The position numbers were made by a program, and so were the translations under genes. This document shows positions 21,096 to 32,040 of a stretch of DNA of 64,000 nt, piece by piece. This DNA is from Stichopus chloronotus. Taxonomy: Eukaryota > Echinodermata > Holothuroidea > Aspidochirotida > Stichopodidae. The notes below the pieces were generated by a model. The model saw only the letters and a list, made by a program, of their open reading frames with translations, was not told the DNA's origin and ran no database searches. The number at the start of each line of letters is the position of its first letter. Within the stretch, counting starts at the first letter, position 1. The stretch lies in contig CM037843.1 of NCBI GenBank assembly GCA_021234535.1, forward strand, positions 25,513,911-25,577,910, written 5' to 3'.

Positions 21096-21385
21096 CTAAC
21101 AAAAACGTTGAAGTATAATGGAAGCCCCAAAACAAGTGATCTTAAGTCTCAACTTCCGCATTACAAAAAGGACATAAAGTACACTGTCGACTTTCTTCAT
21201 AAAAAATAGGCCTAATAACTTCTTAGTAAATCCAATAATTCTATGAAGAAAACGAAATTGGAAATAAATTATTTTTGTTTCAGACAACGTCAAAGTAGCA
21301 ATCTTATGGATAATTTTACAATCTTCGTCGCTAAAATTAAATTCCGCATTCCATTTTTGAAAGGATTTTGGGGGTAGCACTATAT
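21096..21385 (-). pseudogene. LINE B ORF2 C-terminal remnant
   Basis: An open stretch of the post-RT region contains WNAEFNFSDEDCKIIHKIATL and YFQFRFLHRIIG, the conserved L1-like block before the C-terminal zinc-binding segment. It is fused directly to the NGKSPGSD part of the RT N-terminus, so about 1.5 kb or more of RT coding sequence has been lost. Confidence 0.7.
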
Positions 21386-22039
21386 GTCCAATCACTACCT
21401 GGAGATTTACCATTAGCCAAAGGGAAATCGCTTTTCCACATTCATCACCTTTAAGATAACCATCACAGATGGAAAGGTCAAAGTCACAATGAAACTGTGG
21501 AATTCGCTCAAAGTAAACTGCTGGCGTACATCGACGAGAGGAGTACAAGGACGTAAAAAAGAACGAATTTCATCAAGAATATCACTCCAAACTGACACAA
21601 TATTTCCTTCTCTGGTTAAAACTAGATAAATAGTAGAAATTCGCCTGTTGCGTCTTTTCCATATTTTAAAAACATATTTAAAATTAGATTCCCCCTTCTT
21701 CAACCCACCTAGCTCTTCATTGCTCTAACTAAAGTACCTTCAACTTTTTGTTCATAGAGAATATTCAACTTATCTCGAGCATCAGTCAATTCTCTTCGAC
21801 AATCGACCCCCCCCCCCAAAAAAAAAGTTCTTCTTTCCGTTTATTGCAACGGAGAATAAGAAAACTTCCATTGTTACGACGTTGGGTGGCCTTACGTTTG
21901 CAATACGAAATTGTGTCAACACGAATCTTAAATTTAAGATTTTGCCATAAAAGCATCGAATTTAAATTCTCATTTAATGTATCTTGCTTATAAGATTCAA
22001 TAACTGTATTGATTAAGTCAATATAATCAGTATCAGAGT

Positions 22040-22720
22040 TGTTAAATTTTCAGTATCCTCTAGTGTGTCAGTCGGATCAAGGGATCCAAAGAATGATCTG
22101 TTTGCAGGGAGGGTTGAAAATAAAAGTAAAAAAATCCAAACGACAATGTATATCAGCGATATTAGAATTCCAAGTGAAAAATTGAGTTAAATGGTTTCCT
22201 GTCTCGGCAAATGTCAATTAGATTATATTTAACCATACGTTTTCGACAGTCAAATCTCGCGTTAAAGTTGTTCTCCTAGCACCCCCTTTTTTTTATCTAA
22301 TTCCAAATTGAAAACGAAATTAAAATCACCACCAAAAACAATGTTGTCACACTAAAAGTCCGAAAGATGTGTAGAAATATAAAAAATGCAGCATTGTCGA
22401 CGTTTGGTCCGTATACCTAAACTAAGGTGATAATACACCCACTAAATTCTGTATCGGTAACAATAAATCTATCATTAATATCTCAAAAACTCCGTAAAAT
22501 ATGGAACGAAAAGGCAGATCTAAAAATAATTGCAACTCCATTTCTAGAAGTAGTACCATTAGAATAAATTATTTTACCTCCCCATTCGTTAGCCCAGTAA
22601 AAATAATGAGTCTCTTGAATAAAAACAAAATCGAAATGATGCCTATAAAAATAAGCAAATTGCTGCAGCCTTCTAACACTTGCCTGTCTACGGTCCCTTG
22701 CATTTAAACTACCACAAAAT
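22040..22720 (-). pseudogene. LINE B apurinic-type endonuclease remnant
   Basis: Motifs recur across frames in the right order: ETHYFYWANEWGGK (the E of QET is a catalytic residue of exonuclease/endonuclease/phosphatase-type enzymes), RNGVAIIF, VYGPNVDN, FGGDFN and NSNIADIHCRLDFF. Stops and frame changes separate them. Confidence 0.7.
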
Positions 22721-23049
22721 GTGTAACTGCCTAATACAAATAACGTCGAGAAATAAAACGTCGAACGGGATTAAGAAAAACATACAGAGATAGAGCGATG
22801 ACGTGAAAAATTCCGATGGATAAGAAAGGAAAAAGAAGAATAAAGACTTATGTTCCAAACAGGGACATGAGAAAAATCCGAAAAAGGTAGGTCACAGGCC
22901 CTGCAAGAGCGACATGAGAAGCATCGCAATGTGCCTCAGGTGGAGGGAAATAAGTATGAATTAAACATACAGCAAAATCCAATAGAAACGGCTAAATATT
23001 ATTCAATGCTGAAAGCGAAAAGGCTTTCCTGAAAAATCCCGCCACTAAT

Positions 23050-23740
23050 TTCGGCCTGAAAATCTTAACATCGTTCCACTTTCGTAAAGCGTTTTAACCT
23101 GCTGGGCCCACTTCCTTTTCTCAGTAAGATCATCAACGATAGGGAAAGTCTAGCTTTGCAGGGCAAAACGACGATTGTTCATCAAAAGGAGCTTATCCTT
23201 GTAAGACAAAAACTTAACCAGGATATGCGGTGGCCGCTCCGGTAATCCTCTCCCGTCTCTAGTGGCACCTTTCAATCTGCATGTCTTTGTCTTCAATGTT
23301 GAATATAGCAAGCACCTTTGTTTTCACGAATTCCTCGCAATCCTCACCTGTGTTGTCACGGGTATGCCAACAATACACAGGTTATTGCGTCTCGACATAC
23401 GTTCCGGCCTATTGATTTCAGTAATCTTTCGCTGTAACCAAATTCTCTCATATACGTAGATCCTCGTTGAATTGATCTTTGAAAAACGTTCTGGAAAGAT
23501 TCAATGGCCGACTTCCAATCTACTGAACTGAAACCCCATTCTCCTACTAGTTTGGTCGTGTTCCGCGACACCATCCTGACTCCCAAGTGTAGTTTGTAGG
23601 AGTCACAACTCTTGAACCGTGTTTTCTGGTTAACGGGGGTCGTCCCCTGTGTCCAGTTCCAGACATTATTATAGTCCGTGTCCAAAATTCTTCGACAGAA
23701 TAAGACTTTTAAGAGAGGATTCTGCATGTGAGTGAAAAAA
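23050..23740 (-). pseudogene. LINE B ORF1 remnant
   Basis: Frames in succession resemble an L1/Tx1 ORF1: a RMSRRNNL(C/R)IVG-type motif, an RPPHILVKFLSYKDK motif (RNA-binding domain), then DLTEKRKWAQQVKTLYESGT (C-terminal domain). The identification is by pattern; several frameshifts are present. Confidence 0.55.
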
Positions 23741-23760
23741 GCAATAAATCGCGACCAGAG

Positions 23761-24184
23761 GCATACCAGGCACGTTTAGACTCTCATTGTCAGGTTCGTT
23801 TCGATGTTAAATTGACAATGACACTGTGTTTTATCCTTTTCTTCACCCCAAGTGAATTGATTATGCACACATTTTTTACTACTGCAAAATAAGGCAATGC
23901 AGTATAAAGAGTTTGTGGAAACATAATCTAGATAATTTTCCTTTTACATTTGATTAATTTCTGCTGTCCCAACAAAACTTGCATATTACAGACTGTTCAT
24001 ACAATCGTTATGAGGATTTATTCAATAGGCTGCTTGGTCAGACAATATTTCACAATGGGCATAAGGCAATATAGTCAAGGAATTGTACACCCACAGTTTT
24101 ACAGAAATTGAATTATCAATTTAACAATGACAAGTGGTCTTATGCCTGGTTCTCCATTAGAGATGTCAAGTTACCTTACTTTCG
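23761..24184 (+). other. Junction region with a possible LINE A continuation
   Basis: Mostly anonymous AT-rich sequence. At 24108-24184 a plus-strand frame reads FNNDKWSYAWFSIRDVK then LPYFRF, similar to the (Y/W)FQ(F/Y)R block that follows the RT in LINEs B and C. This may be the far end of LINE A, split by insertion of LINE B. The G/T-rich array begins right after PYFRF. Confidence 0.35.
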
Positions 24185-25500
24185 TTTTATAATATTTTGG
24201 TGTATTTTGTGTAGCTTGGTATTTCTATGCATTTTGTCTTGTGCATTTTACTGTGTTTTAGTATATTGGTGTACTTTGGTATTTTCCTGTCTTCTGGTGT
24301 ATTTCATTATCTTATATTATTTTAGTGTATTTAGTAGTACTTTTTAGTGTAATTTGCTATTTGGATTTGGGTATATTTAATTGATTTTGGTTTCTTTTGG
24401 TAACTTTGTGCAGTTTGGTATTTTAGAGTATTTATTTATTTTGGTTTACTTTCTCCCTTTTTACATGTATGTAATATATTTTAGTATTTTCGTGTTGTTA
24501 ATTTTATTATATTATTTGTGTTGTTTTTTTTTGTACTTTGGGGGCATTTTTCCATACTATCATATTTTGTGTGTTTGTTTTATATTTTCATGCATTTTAG
24601 TGTGTTTTGGTACATTCATGTATTTTGGTATATTCATGTCTAATGGTTTATTTCATTACCTTATATTATTTTTGTGTATTTTAGTATTTTTGATGTGATT
24701 TGGCATTTTGGTACTTTTCTTGTTTTTCCTTTTTGGTTGATTTTGGTTGATTGCTTGTTTTGGTGTAGTTTGGTATTTTTGTGTGTTTTGATTTGTTTTC
24801 TTTGGTGTAATGTGGTATGTTGCGCTAGTTTTAAGGTACTTCGATATTTTTTTTTGTTTTTGGTTGTTTGGTGTACTTGGTTTCTTTGGGAGTATTAATG
24901 AATTTCGGTACTTGCGTGTTTTTCGTATATACATACTAATTTGGTCTATTTGATATTTTCAGGGAATTTGGTACTTTGGTGTATTTTGATGTACTCTGAT
25001 GCATTTTGATTTTCTACATTTCAATGCATTTTAGAGTGTTTTGATATATTGGTGTATGTAGGTATTTTTATTACAAAAATATTGGTATTTATTATCTTGT
25101 ATTATATTGAGTAGTTTGGTGTTTTGCTTTATTTTAGTGCTTTCTTGTTTGTACTACTTTGGATGAGTTTTGTGCATTAGTATATTTTCTATTTCGTGTT
25201 TTTAATTGTATTGCATTGGGTATTTTGATGTTTTTTGATATTTTGATTGATTTGGGATTTTTTTCGTATTTTTTCGTTTTTTGTTTTGTCTTAGTGTCTT
25301 TTTCGTGTTTTTCACTGTATTCTATCATAATTTATTTTTATTTTTGCTTTATTTGTATTTGTGATTTTAAGTTATTCTGTGACATCAATGTATTTTGGTA
25401 TTTTCGTCCTTTTAATTTCATATTGTTTTGGTATTTTGATGCACAATCATTTATTTTCCCTTTATATCTATCAACTTTCTACTGTTTTTCTGGGGTCTAA
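24185..25500 (+). repeat. T/G-rich degenerate repeat, block 1 (TTTTGGTGTA-like)
   Basis: A field of about 10-bp units such as TATTTTGGTG and TTTTGGTGTA, heavily diverged, with very little C on the plus strand. Long hydrophobic frames (rich in F, W, Y, L) arise because the repeat lacks stop codons in some frames. No gene is inferred. Confidence 0.85.
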
Positions 25501-25639
25501 ACAAACAATTGAGTATCTACAACATGAAATCTGAGATTACGTTGTCACAATTTTTCTTACAGAACATTTCGCTGTTAAGCAATATATTCAGTCACTCTAC
25601 TTTCAAGTTAAAAAGCAATCTCCCTCTTTCAGAAAGTTA
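25501..25639. other. Short unique stretch between array and LINE C
   Basis: Normal-composition sequence, probably the 3' untranslated end of LINE C (minus strand). No poly-A boundary or target duplication was identified. Confidence 0.35.
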
Positions 25640-28198
25640 TCTTAGGTGTAGATATAGGATAAAGAATTAATCAAACAAATGGTTACAATGGCTAAAGGCA
25701 GCGGAAAAATTTTCATACGGGATTTCTCGATTACCCTTTGTTCTTTGGAGATAATTTTCCACTTGTAAAGCGAATTTAAATTTATTTATAAAGTAATTTA
25801 CTCTACGGATATCGTTATTCAATTTCTGACTAAATACATAATACTTTAAGTGGAGGCTAAGAAAATTGAACGGTGGCATAAGACAAGATTGTATCCAAAA
25901 AATTTATCTTGCTCACTCAGAACAAACTGCCGGCCTAAAATCAATTTCTCTACATCTAAGATAAAAGAAGTATGCGTACATTCCCAGAACAGGTGCTCCA
26001 TTGTCTCGTCATAAGCACCACAGAACGCACACCGAGGGTTTTCAGTAATATTCACGCGAGCAAGTAAATAATTTGTCCCCAGAATACGATGGAGAGAGCG
26101 AAACTGAAAATAAGGTATCGTGCTCTCAGTACATGTTGCAAAATACGGAATATTGTCTGCCACTGAACATCATCGAACTGACACTGATTATTCCATTTAT
26201 TAATTGCAACAGGGGGTGGGGGGAATAGTGCTAGTTATTAGTGATTTGTAAATATGCCGAGAAAGAAGTGGAACTTCACGAACGTTAACTATTACCTCAT
26301 CCTCGGCAAGACTAACATTCTGATTTGAAAAATTTTCTTTTCTTTCTTTTCTTTCTTTCCGGTGCCTTTAAACTTCCCTGCTCAAATAAACCAATTAAGG
26401 TACTACGTTTAATTTTATCTCGACGACCTGTCCAAATAAAACGGAATATGACAGTCTCGAGTCCTTTAATGGAAGCCCGTGGAGGATCTGGCTATGTCTA
26501 AAAAAATACCAACTGTGAGATAGCTAGGGTTTTTACAATAGTATTCCGTCCTACTGGTGTTAGCTTTTAAAGTGGACCATAAATGTAACCTACTTTTGAG
26601 ATGGGACAACGTTGGAGTATAGTTCAAACAAAAAAGGTGTTCTCTTTGGTTATCAAAAGTAATTTCCAAAACCGTAACTGGCCCTAGTGTCCAGGCAAAG
26701 TGACAATTTAATAGAAACTGTGGTTTTCGGCTAACTAATGGACCCAATGAGAAGATATTGGTTTTATCATAATTTTAACTTTCAATCCCTTCAATTCAAT
26801 GACTTTAATTAACTTTCAATCCCAAGGATATCAGCAGTGAGTGAAAAACAGCAACAGTCTGAAGAAGACTTTCTTCTGATCCATCTAAACAAATAGTGGT
26901 GTCATCAGCATACTGTAGGATTTTTATCTCTCTTTCTACAACAGTGATTAACCGAATTGAAGGACAACTATTGATACGAATGACTAAAATTTCAGCACAA
27001 ATTGTAAACAGGTATTGGCTGAGAGGACAGTCCTGCCTAACTCCTCTTGACACTGTAAAGAAGGCAGGTGAAAAACCATTGTTTTGAAGACAGGCAGTGA
27101 CATTGGAATAAAGTGTACGAAGCAATCTTATAAAATCATTATTAAACTTAGAAAATGTAAACAACTAAAAATAAAATTCCATGTTAGACGATCGAAAGCC
27201 TTTTCAAAGTCTACAAAGGAGGAGAAAACCAGATTTTCCATTATCTTGACAGTAATTAATACAGTCTGATATAAAAACGCCAATTTTTGCCAATAAATCT
27301 GTTTTTAATAAACCTGTTTGATTTGGGTTGATTGTAAGATATTTTTTGTCCTGAAAGCCAGAACCTTAGCTGCAATTTTGTAGTCAAACATTTAATAAAG
27401 ATATAGAGCGATCGTTTTTCACCAAAGTATGATCTTTGTTCGGTTTAGGGATTAAACAAAATAATAATTCGCCCTTATTCATCAGACATATCCATATTAT
27501 CATAGGCATAGTTAAGTGAATTGTGAACCAAATTTCCGATAGTGGGCCAAAACTATTTGTAAAATTCAGCTGAAAACCTGTCACTTCCAGGACTTCTACC
27601 GTTTGTAGAGGATTCAAGTCCATCCCAACACTCTTTCAGGGTAAACTTTCCATCACAGCTAGCTGCTTGAGAAAGAGGGTTATTACAATAGATAATTTTC
27701 TAATGACATTACAACTGTTGTGACGATTTTCTAAATTTAAAAAATATTTAGTAGATTTCTCCCCTTCCTTTACCCAACGAGGTCTGGAACGTATTACGAT
27801 GCCCTGAAACTTGTAGTCATAAGTAAGCTGTTGGTCATTCCTCGCTTGTCTCAACAACAACAAAAAAATATTAAGATCATCATCGGCATAAGAAATGGCA
27901 TATCTTTCCTCCATACGGGCAATATCTTTGATAAGAGTTTACTCCCTCTGTCCTCTTTCCCTGGCCTTAGATTTGCTATAATTAATAGAAGCCATGCGGA
28001 TAGTATACTTCTTATATTCGCACTTCACTCTGACATTCAGTGTTCTATTCTGATATACAATCTTAGTAATTAGGTCATTGATCATTTCAACGTAACATTC
28101 ATTATGCAGGGGAGGATTATTTAATTTCCAGAAGCCGGTAACCTCTCTTTCCATCACAAATTTTCACTTCAAGACTAACAATAGAGTGATTTGAATTT
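25640..28198 (-). mobile_element. LINE C: L1/Tx1-like ORF2, 5'-truncated, with RT domain
   Basis: Minus-strand order from 28.2 kb down: the end of the endonuclease (SNHSIVSLEV, a degenerate SDHS motif, then TGFWKLNNPPLHNECYVEMI), linker RPRWVKEGEKSTKYFLNLEN (27.8 kb), LFCLIPKPNKDH and SISLLNV (27.4-27.5 kb), FVDFEKAFDRLTW, TVSRGVRQDCPLSQYLF (27.0 kb) and QYADDTTICLD (YADD at 26901-26912). The C-terminal YFQFRSLHRILGTN and the zinc-like CAFCGAYDETMEHLFWEC follow at 26.1-26.0 kb. Multiple frameshifts. It lies between T/G-rich blocks 1 and 2. Confidence 0.85.
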
Positions 28199-29465
28199 AT
28201 GCCAGTGGTCTTTTATTTTATTATATTCTTTTGGTATTTTGGAGTATTTTGGTACTTTAATGTATTAAGGTATTTTGCTGTTCTTTTGTATTTTGGTGTG
28301 TACTTTGGTTTCTTCTTTCATATTTTTTGGCATTTCAGTGTATTTTTGTGTATTGATGCATTTGGTATTTTCGTGTCTTTTGGTATTTTTCATTATCTTA
28401 TGTTATTTTGGTGTATTTTAGTGTGGTTTGGTATTTTGCCTTAATATCGTATTTTTCATTGTGTATTTATGTATTTTATTGTTTATATATATTAGTGTAT
28501 TTTGGTATTTCGTTTATTTTGTTGTATTTCCATATCTTAAGTCATTTCAGTACTTTGGTGTGATTTGATATTTTGGAGTATTTTCCTTTCTTGTTTTTTT
28601 TTTCACTTTTTTTTTTTTTTTTTTTGGTGTGTTTTGGTTGATTTGGGTTTATTTTGTACATTGGTGTAGTTTGGTATTTTGGTGTATCTTAGTTTTTATT
28701 TTTTGTATTTTGGTATGTTTATGTAGTTTAGTGTACTTTGGCATTCTTCTGTTGTTTGTATTTTGGTGGATTTTTGTTTGGTGTGGTACATTAATGGTAT
28801 TTTCATTTTTTTTTCATTTTAGTATATTTTCTTAATATTTTTTGGTATTTTGGTGTATCATGGTATTTTGTTGTACTTTGCTGTTTTGTTGCATTTTGAT
28901 TTTTTTTTTACATGTTCATGCATTTAAGTGTTTTGGTATTTGCATGTATTTGAGTCTTTTCTATTATCTTATATTATTGTGGTGCTTTTCCTTTCTTATT
29001 TTAATATTTTGTGTGTTTTTGTTTTTTTGGTTAATTTTGATTTGTGTTGTTTCATTGGCGTATTTTGGTAGTTTCGTCTTTTTCATTTTATTCTGTTGTT
29101 TTAGTGCATCTCCAAGCATTATGGTATTTTGCTGTACTTTGGCATTTTGGTGTATTTTGACTTTTTGTCATATTTTCATGCATTTTAGTGTGCTTTTGTG
29201 TATTGTTGTATTTATGGTATTGTCGCGTCTCTTGGTAATTTTTCATTATCTTATATTTTTGTGGTGTATTTTGGTGTTGTTTGGTATTTTGTTTATTTTC
29301 GTTTTTGTATTTTGGTGAATTTTAATGAGTTTTGGTATATTGGTGTATTTTGGTATTTTCGTTTATTTTGGTGTATTTTTATATCCTACATTATTTTAGT
29401 ATTTTAGTGTGATTTGATATTTTGGTGCATTCTTTTGTGGCTTTTTCGTTTTTTTTTTCTTTAAT
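28199..29465 (+). repeat. T/G-rich degenerate repeat, block 2 (TTTTGGTGTA-like)
   Basis: Same unit and strand bias as block 1, starting abruptly at the truncated 5' side of LINE C. It includes long T-runs near 28590-28625. The long hydrophobic frames here, for example 28842-29318, are compositional. Confidence 0.85.
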
Positions 29466-29869
29466 CTCCATTTTTTTTTCAGTATTTACAATCGGATGAA
29501 ACAGATGTAGCAGGCAAAAGATAACAGTAGCTTGCAAAATATTGATACAAATACAAACGAGTTGAACTTGGTAAAATAAGAAAGTGACAAAAAACACGGC
29601 ATCGAAGAGAGACATCAATTTATAAAGTATAAACACTTATTTGAATTATGATTACAAATTCAAATAAACATGATCTTCTTTAAGTAAACCTCAAATTAAA
29701 ACTTTAACTCTTGTGTTATTGTGTCTACCACAAAGGATATACCAAAACTCGTAATATCGTAATATTTTAAATTTCAAACAAGAAGGCACGTGAACAAATG
29801 AATTCTATAATGCATTAAATTTTCTTAATTTCTTTTGGAATATATCGGGTTTTGAATTAATGTTTTTCG
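29466..29869. other. Unique AT-rich island within the T/G-rich field
   Basis: About 400 bp of ordinary composition interrupts the array. It contains no recognised gene. It could be a small insertion, since an A-rich end (minus strand) lies near 29455-29475, but its family is unknown. Confidence 0.4.
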
Positions 29870-32040
29870 TTTTTTTCTTGATTTGGTTCGTTTTAGTATG
29901 TTGGTTACAGTTTGGTATTTTGGTGTATTTTAATTTTTTGGTTTGGTGTATTTTGGTACGTTGACGTAGTTTAGTGTACTTTGGTATTCTACTGTTTTTT
30001 GTATTCTGGAGGATTTTCGTTTGTTTTGGTACATTAATGTATTTCGGTATTTTCGTTTTTTGTTTTATTATATTATTTTTGATATTTGGGGGTATTTTGT
30101 TATTTCGGAGTATTGTGGTATTTTTTTTTGTACTTTGGCATTTTGATGTATTGTATAGTGCATTTTAGTGTGTTTTGGTTCATCGGTGTACTTTGCTATT
30201 GCATTTCTTCTTGCATTTTAGTCTTTTCCATCATCTTATATTAATCCTGGTGTACATTGTTTTGGTGTGATTTGTTGTTTTAATTTATTTTGGTACTTTT
30301 TTCTTTTGGAATTTTGGTTGTTTTTGGTTTGTTTGGTATATTGGTGTATTTTGTGGCATTTTTATTTTGAAGTACTCCGGTGTACTTTGGTAATTTTGGT
30401 GTGTTTAATTATCTCATATTATTCTGGTGTATTTTGGTACTTTGGTGTGGTTTGGTGTTTTGGTTTATTTTGTTTGTTCGTTTTTTGGGGGGGGGGGGCT
30501 GATTTTGGTTTGCTTTGGTATACTAACGTATTATGGTATTTCCGTCTTTTTCATTTCATGTATATTATTTTGTTGTATTTTGGTACTTTGAGATATTTTG
30601 GTATTTTCATATATCTTGATCTTTTAGTTTTCTCTTCTTTTTTTTTTTTTTTGGTTTTCTTTCATTCTTTTTTCTTAAATTTTCATGCATTTCAGTCTCC
30701 TGTGATATATTGGTGTATTAAATATTTTCGTGTATTTTTGTGCTTTTCATTATGGTGTTTCGGTATAGGTCGCTACTTTGGTTTATTTTAGTATTTTGTG
30801 TATTATCTTATTTTAGTGTATGTTTGTATTTTTGTGTATTTTTGGTTTTTGGTAAATTTGGTGCATTTTAGTGTTTCGCTGTATTGGTATATTTTAATAT
30901 GTTGGTGTTTTTTCTTGATATTTACATCTCTTGTATTATTTTGGTATTTTGGTGTGACATAGTATTTAGGTACTGCCTTCTTTTGTTTTCAGTTTTGGGG
31001 GGTTAATTTTGGTTTGTTTTGGTATATTGGTGTAAGTTTGTACTTTGGTGTATTTTGGTATGATGATATAGTGTAGTATACTTTTGTTTTTTCTTGTTGT
31101 TGGTATTTTTGGTTCATTTAGGTTTGTTTTGGTATATTAATGTATTTTGGTATTATCGTCTTTTTTATTTTATTATATTCCTTTGGTGTATTTTGGTATT
31201 TTAGAGTATTTTATTTTTATATATTTTTGGTGTCTTTTGGTATTTTGATGTAAAATGGTATTTTGGTGTGCTTGAATTTGTATTTTGTAGTTGTATTTTG
31301 AATTTTTTCTTGCATTTTACTGTTTTAATATATTACAGTATTTTGGTATTTCCGTTTATTTTGGTGTTATTCATTATATCATATATTACATAGGTGTGAT
31401 TGTTTTTATTTTGGTGTGTCTTGGTATTTTGGTTTATTTCGTTATTTCCTGTTTTGTTGTTGGTATTTTAAATTCCCATTTCTTTTGGTCTATGGGTGTA
31501 TTTTGATGTACTTTGGTGTTTTTTTTTTTTTCATTTTATATTAATGTGGTATCTTTTGGTATTTTCGTGTTCTGTGTCATGTTCGTTTATTTTGGTATTT
31601 TATTTATTTATTTATTTATTTATTTATTTTTTTGCATTTGATGCATTTTAGTATGCTGTAGTAGATTTGTGTATTTTGGACACTTTGGCGTATTTCATTA
31701 TTTTACATTATTTTGGTGTACTTTGGTGTTTGGGGGCTTCTTTGGTAGTTTTGACTTGGGGTTATATCATTACATCAAATTATTTGGTATTTTGATGTCA
31801 TTTGGTATTTTGGTCTAGTTTGATATTTTGGTCTGGTTTGGTACTTTTCTTTTTGCTTTTTGATTGATTTTGGCATTTGGTTTATAGTGGTGTTTTTGTC
31901 GGTATCTTCGTCTTTTAGTGCATTTTTTTTTTTTTTTGCTTTGTTTTGCGGCCACTTTCTTTTCTTTTGATATAATGGTATATTTTGTTGTATTTTATTA
32001 TGTTCTATTATTTTCGTGTATTGTGGTATATTTTTTAAGT
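29870..32040 (+). repeat. T/G-rich degenerate repeat, block 3 (TTTTGGTGTA-like)
   Basis: The TATTTTGGTG-like units continue, with a G-run at about 30487-30498 and a TTTA microsatellite at about 31600-31632. C is again scarce on the plus strand. The 174-codon frame at 30267-30791 is compositional. Confidence 0.85.

Larger units (their letters stand above)
20770..23760 (-). mobile_element. LINE B: ORF1 plus ORF2 with the reverse transcriptase deleted
   Basis: Reading the minus strand from 23.76 kb down, the order is an ORF1 coiled-coil/RNA-binding remnant (RRNNLCIVGIPVTTQV-like near 23.35 kb; PHILVKFLSYKDKLLL near 23.2 kb), then the endonuclease (ARDRRQASVRRLQQFAYF, FVFIQETHYFYWANEWGGK, VYGPNVDN, FGGDFNFVFN, FTWNSNIADIHCRLDFF, 22.72-22.05 kb), then the linker with KKGESNFKYVFKIWKRRNRR (21.70 kb). 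Right after NGKSPGSD (about 21.39 kb) the sequence jumps to the C-terminal region with IIYFQFRFLHRIIG. Palm motifs A, B and C are absent. Frames are broken throughout. It meets LINE A tail to tail near 20765. Confidence 0.75.
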
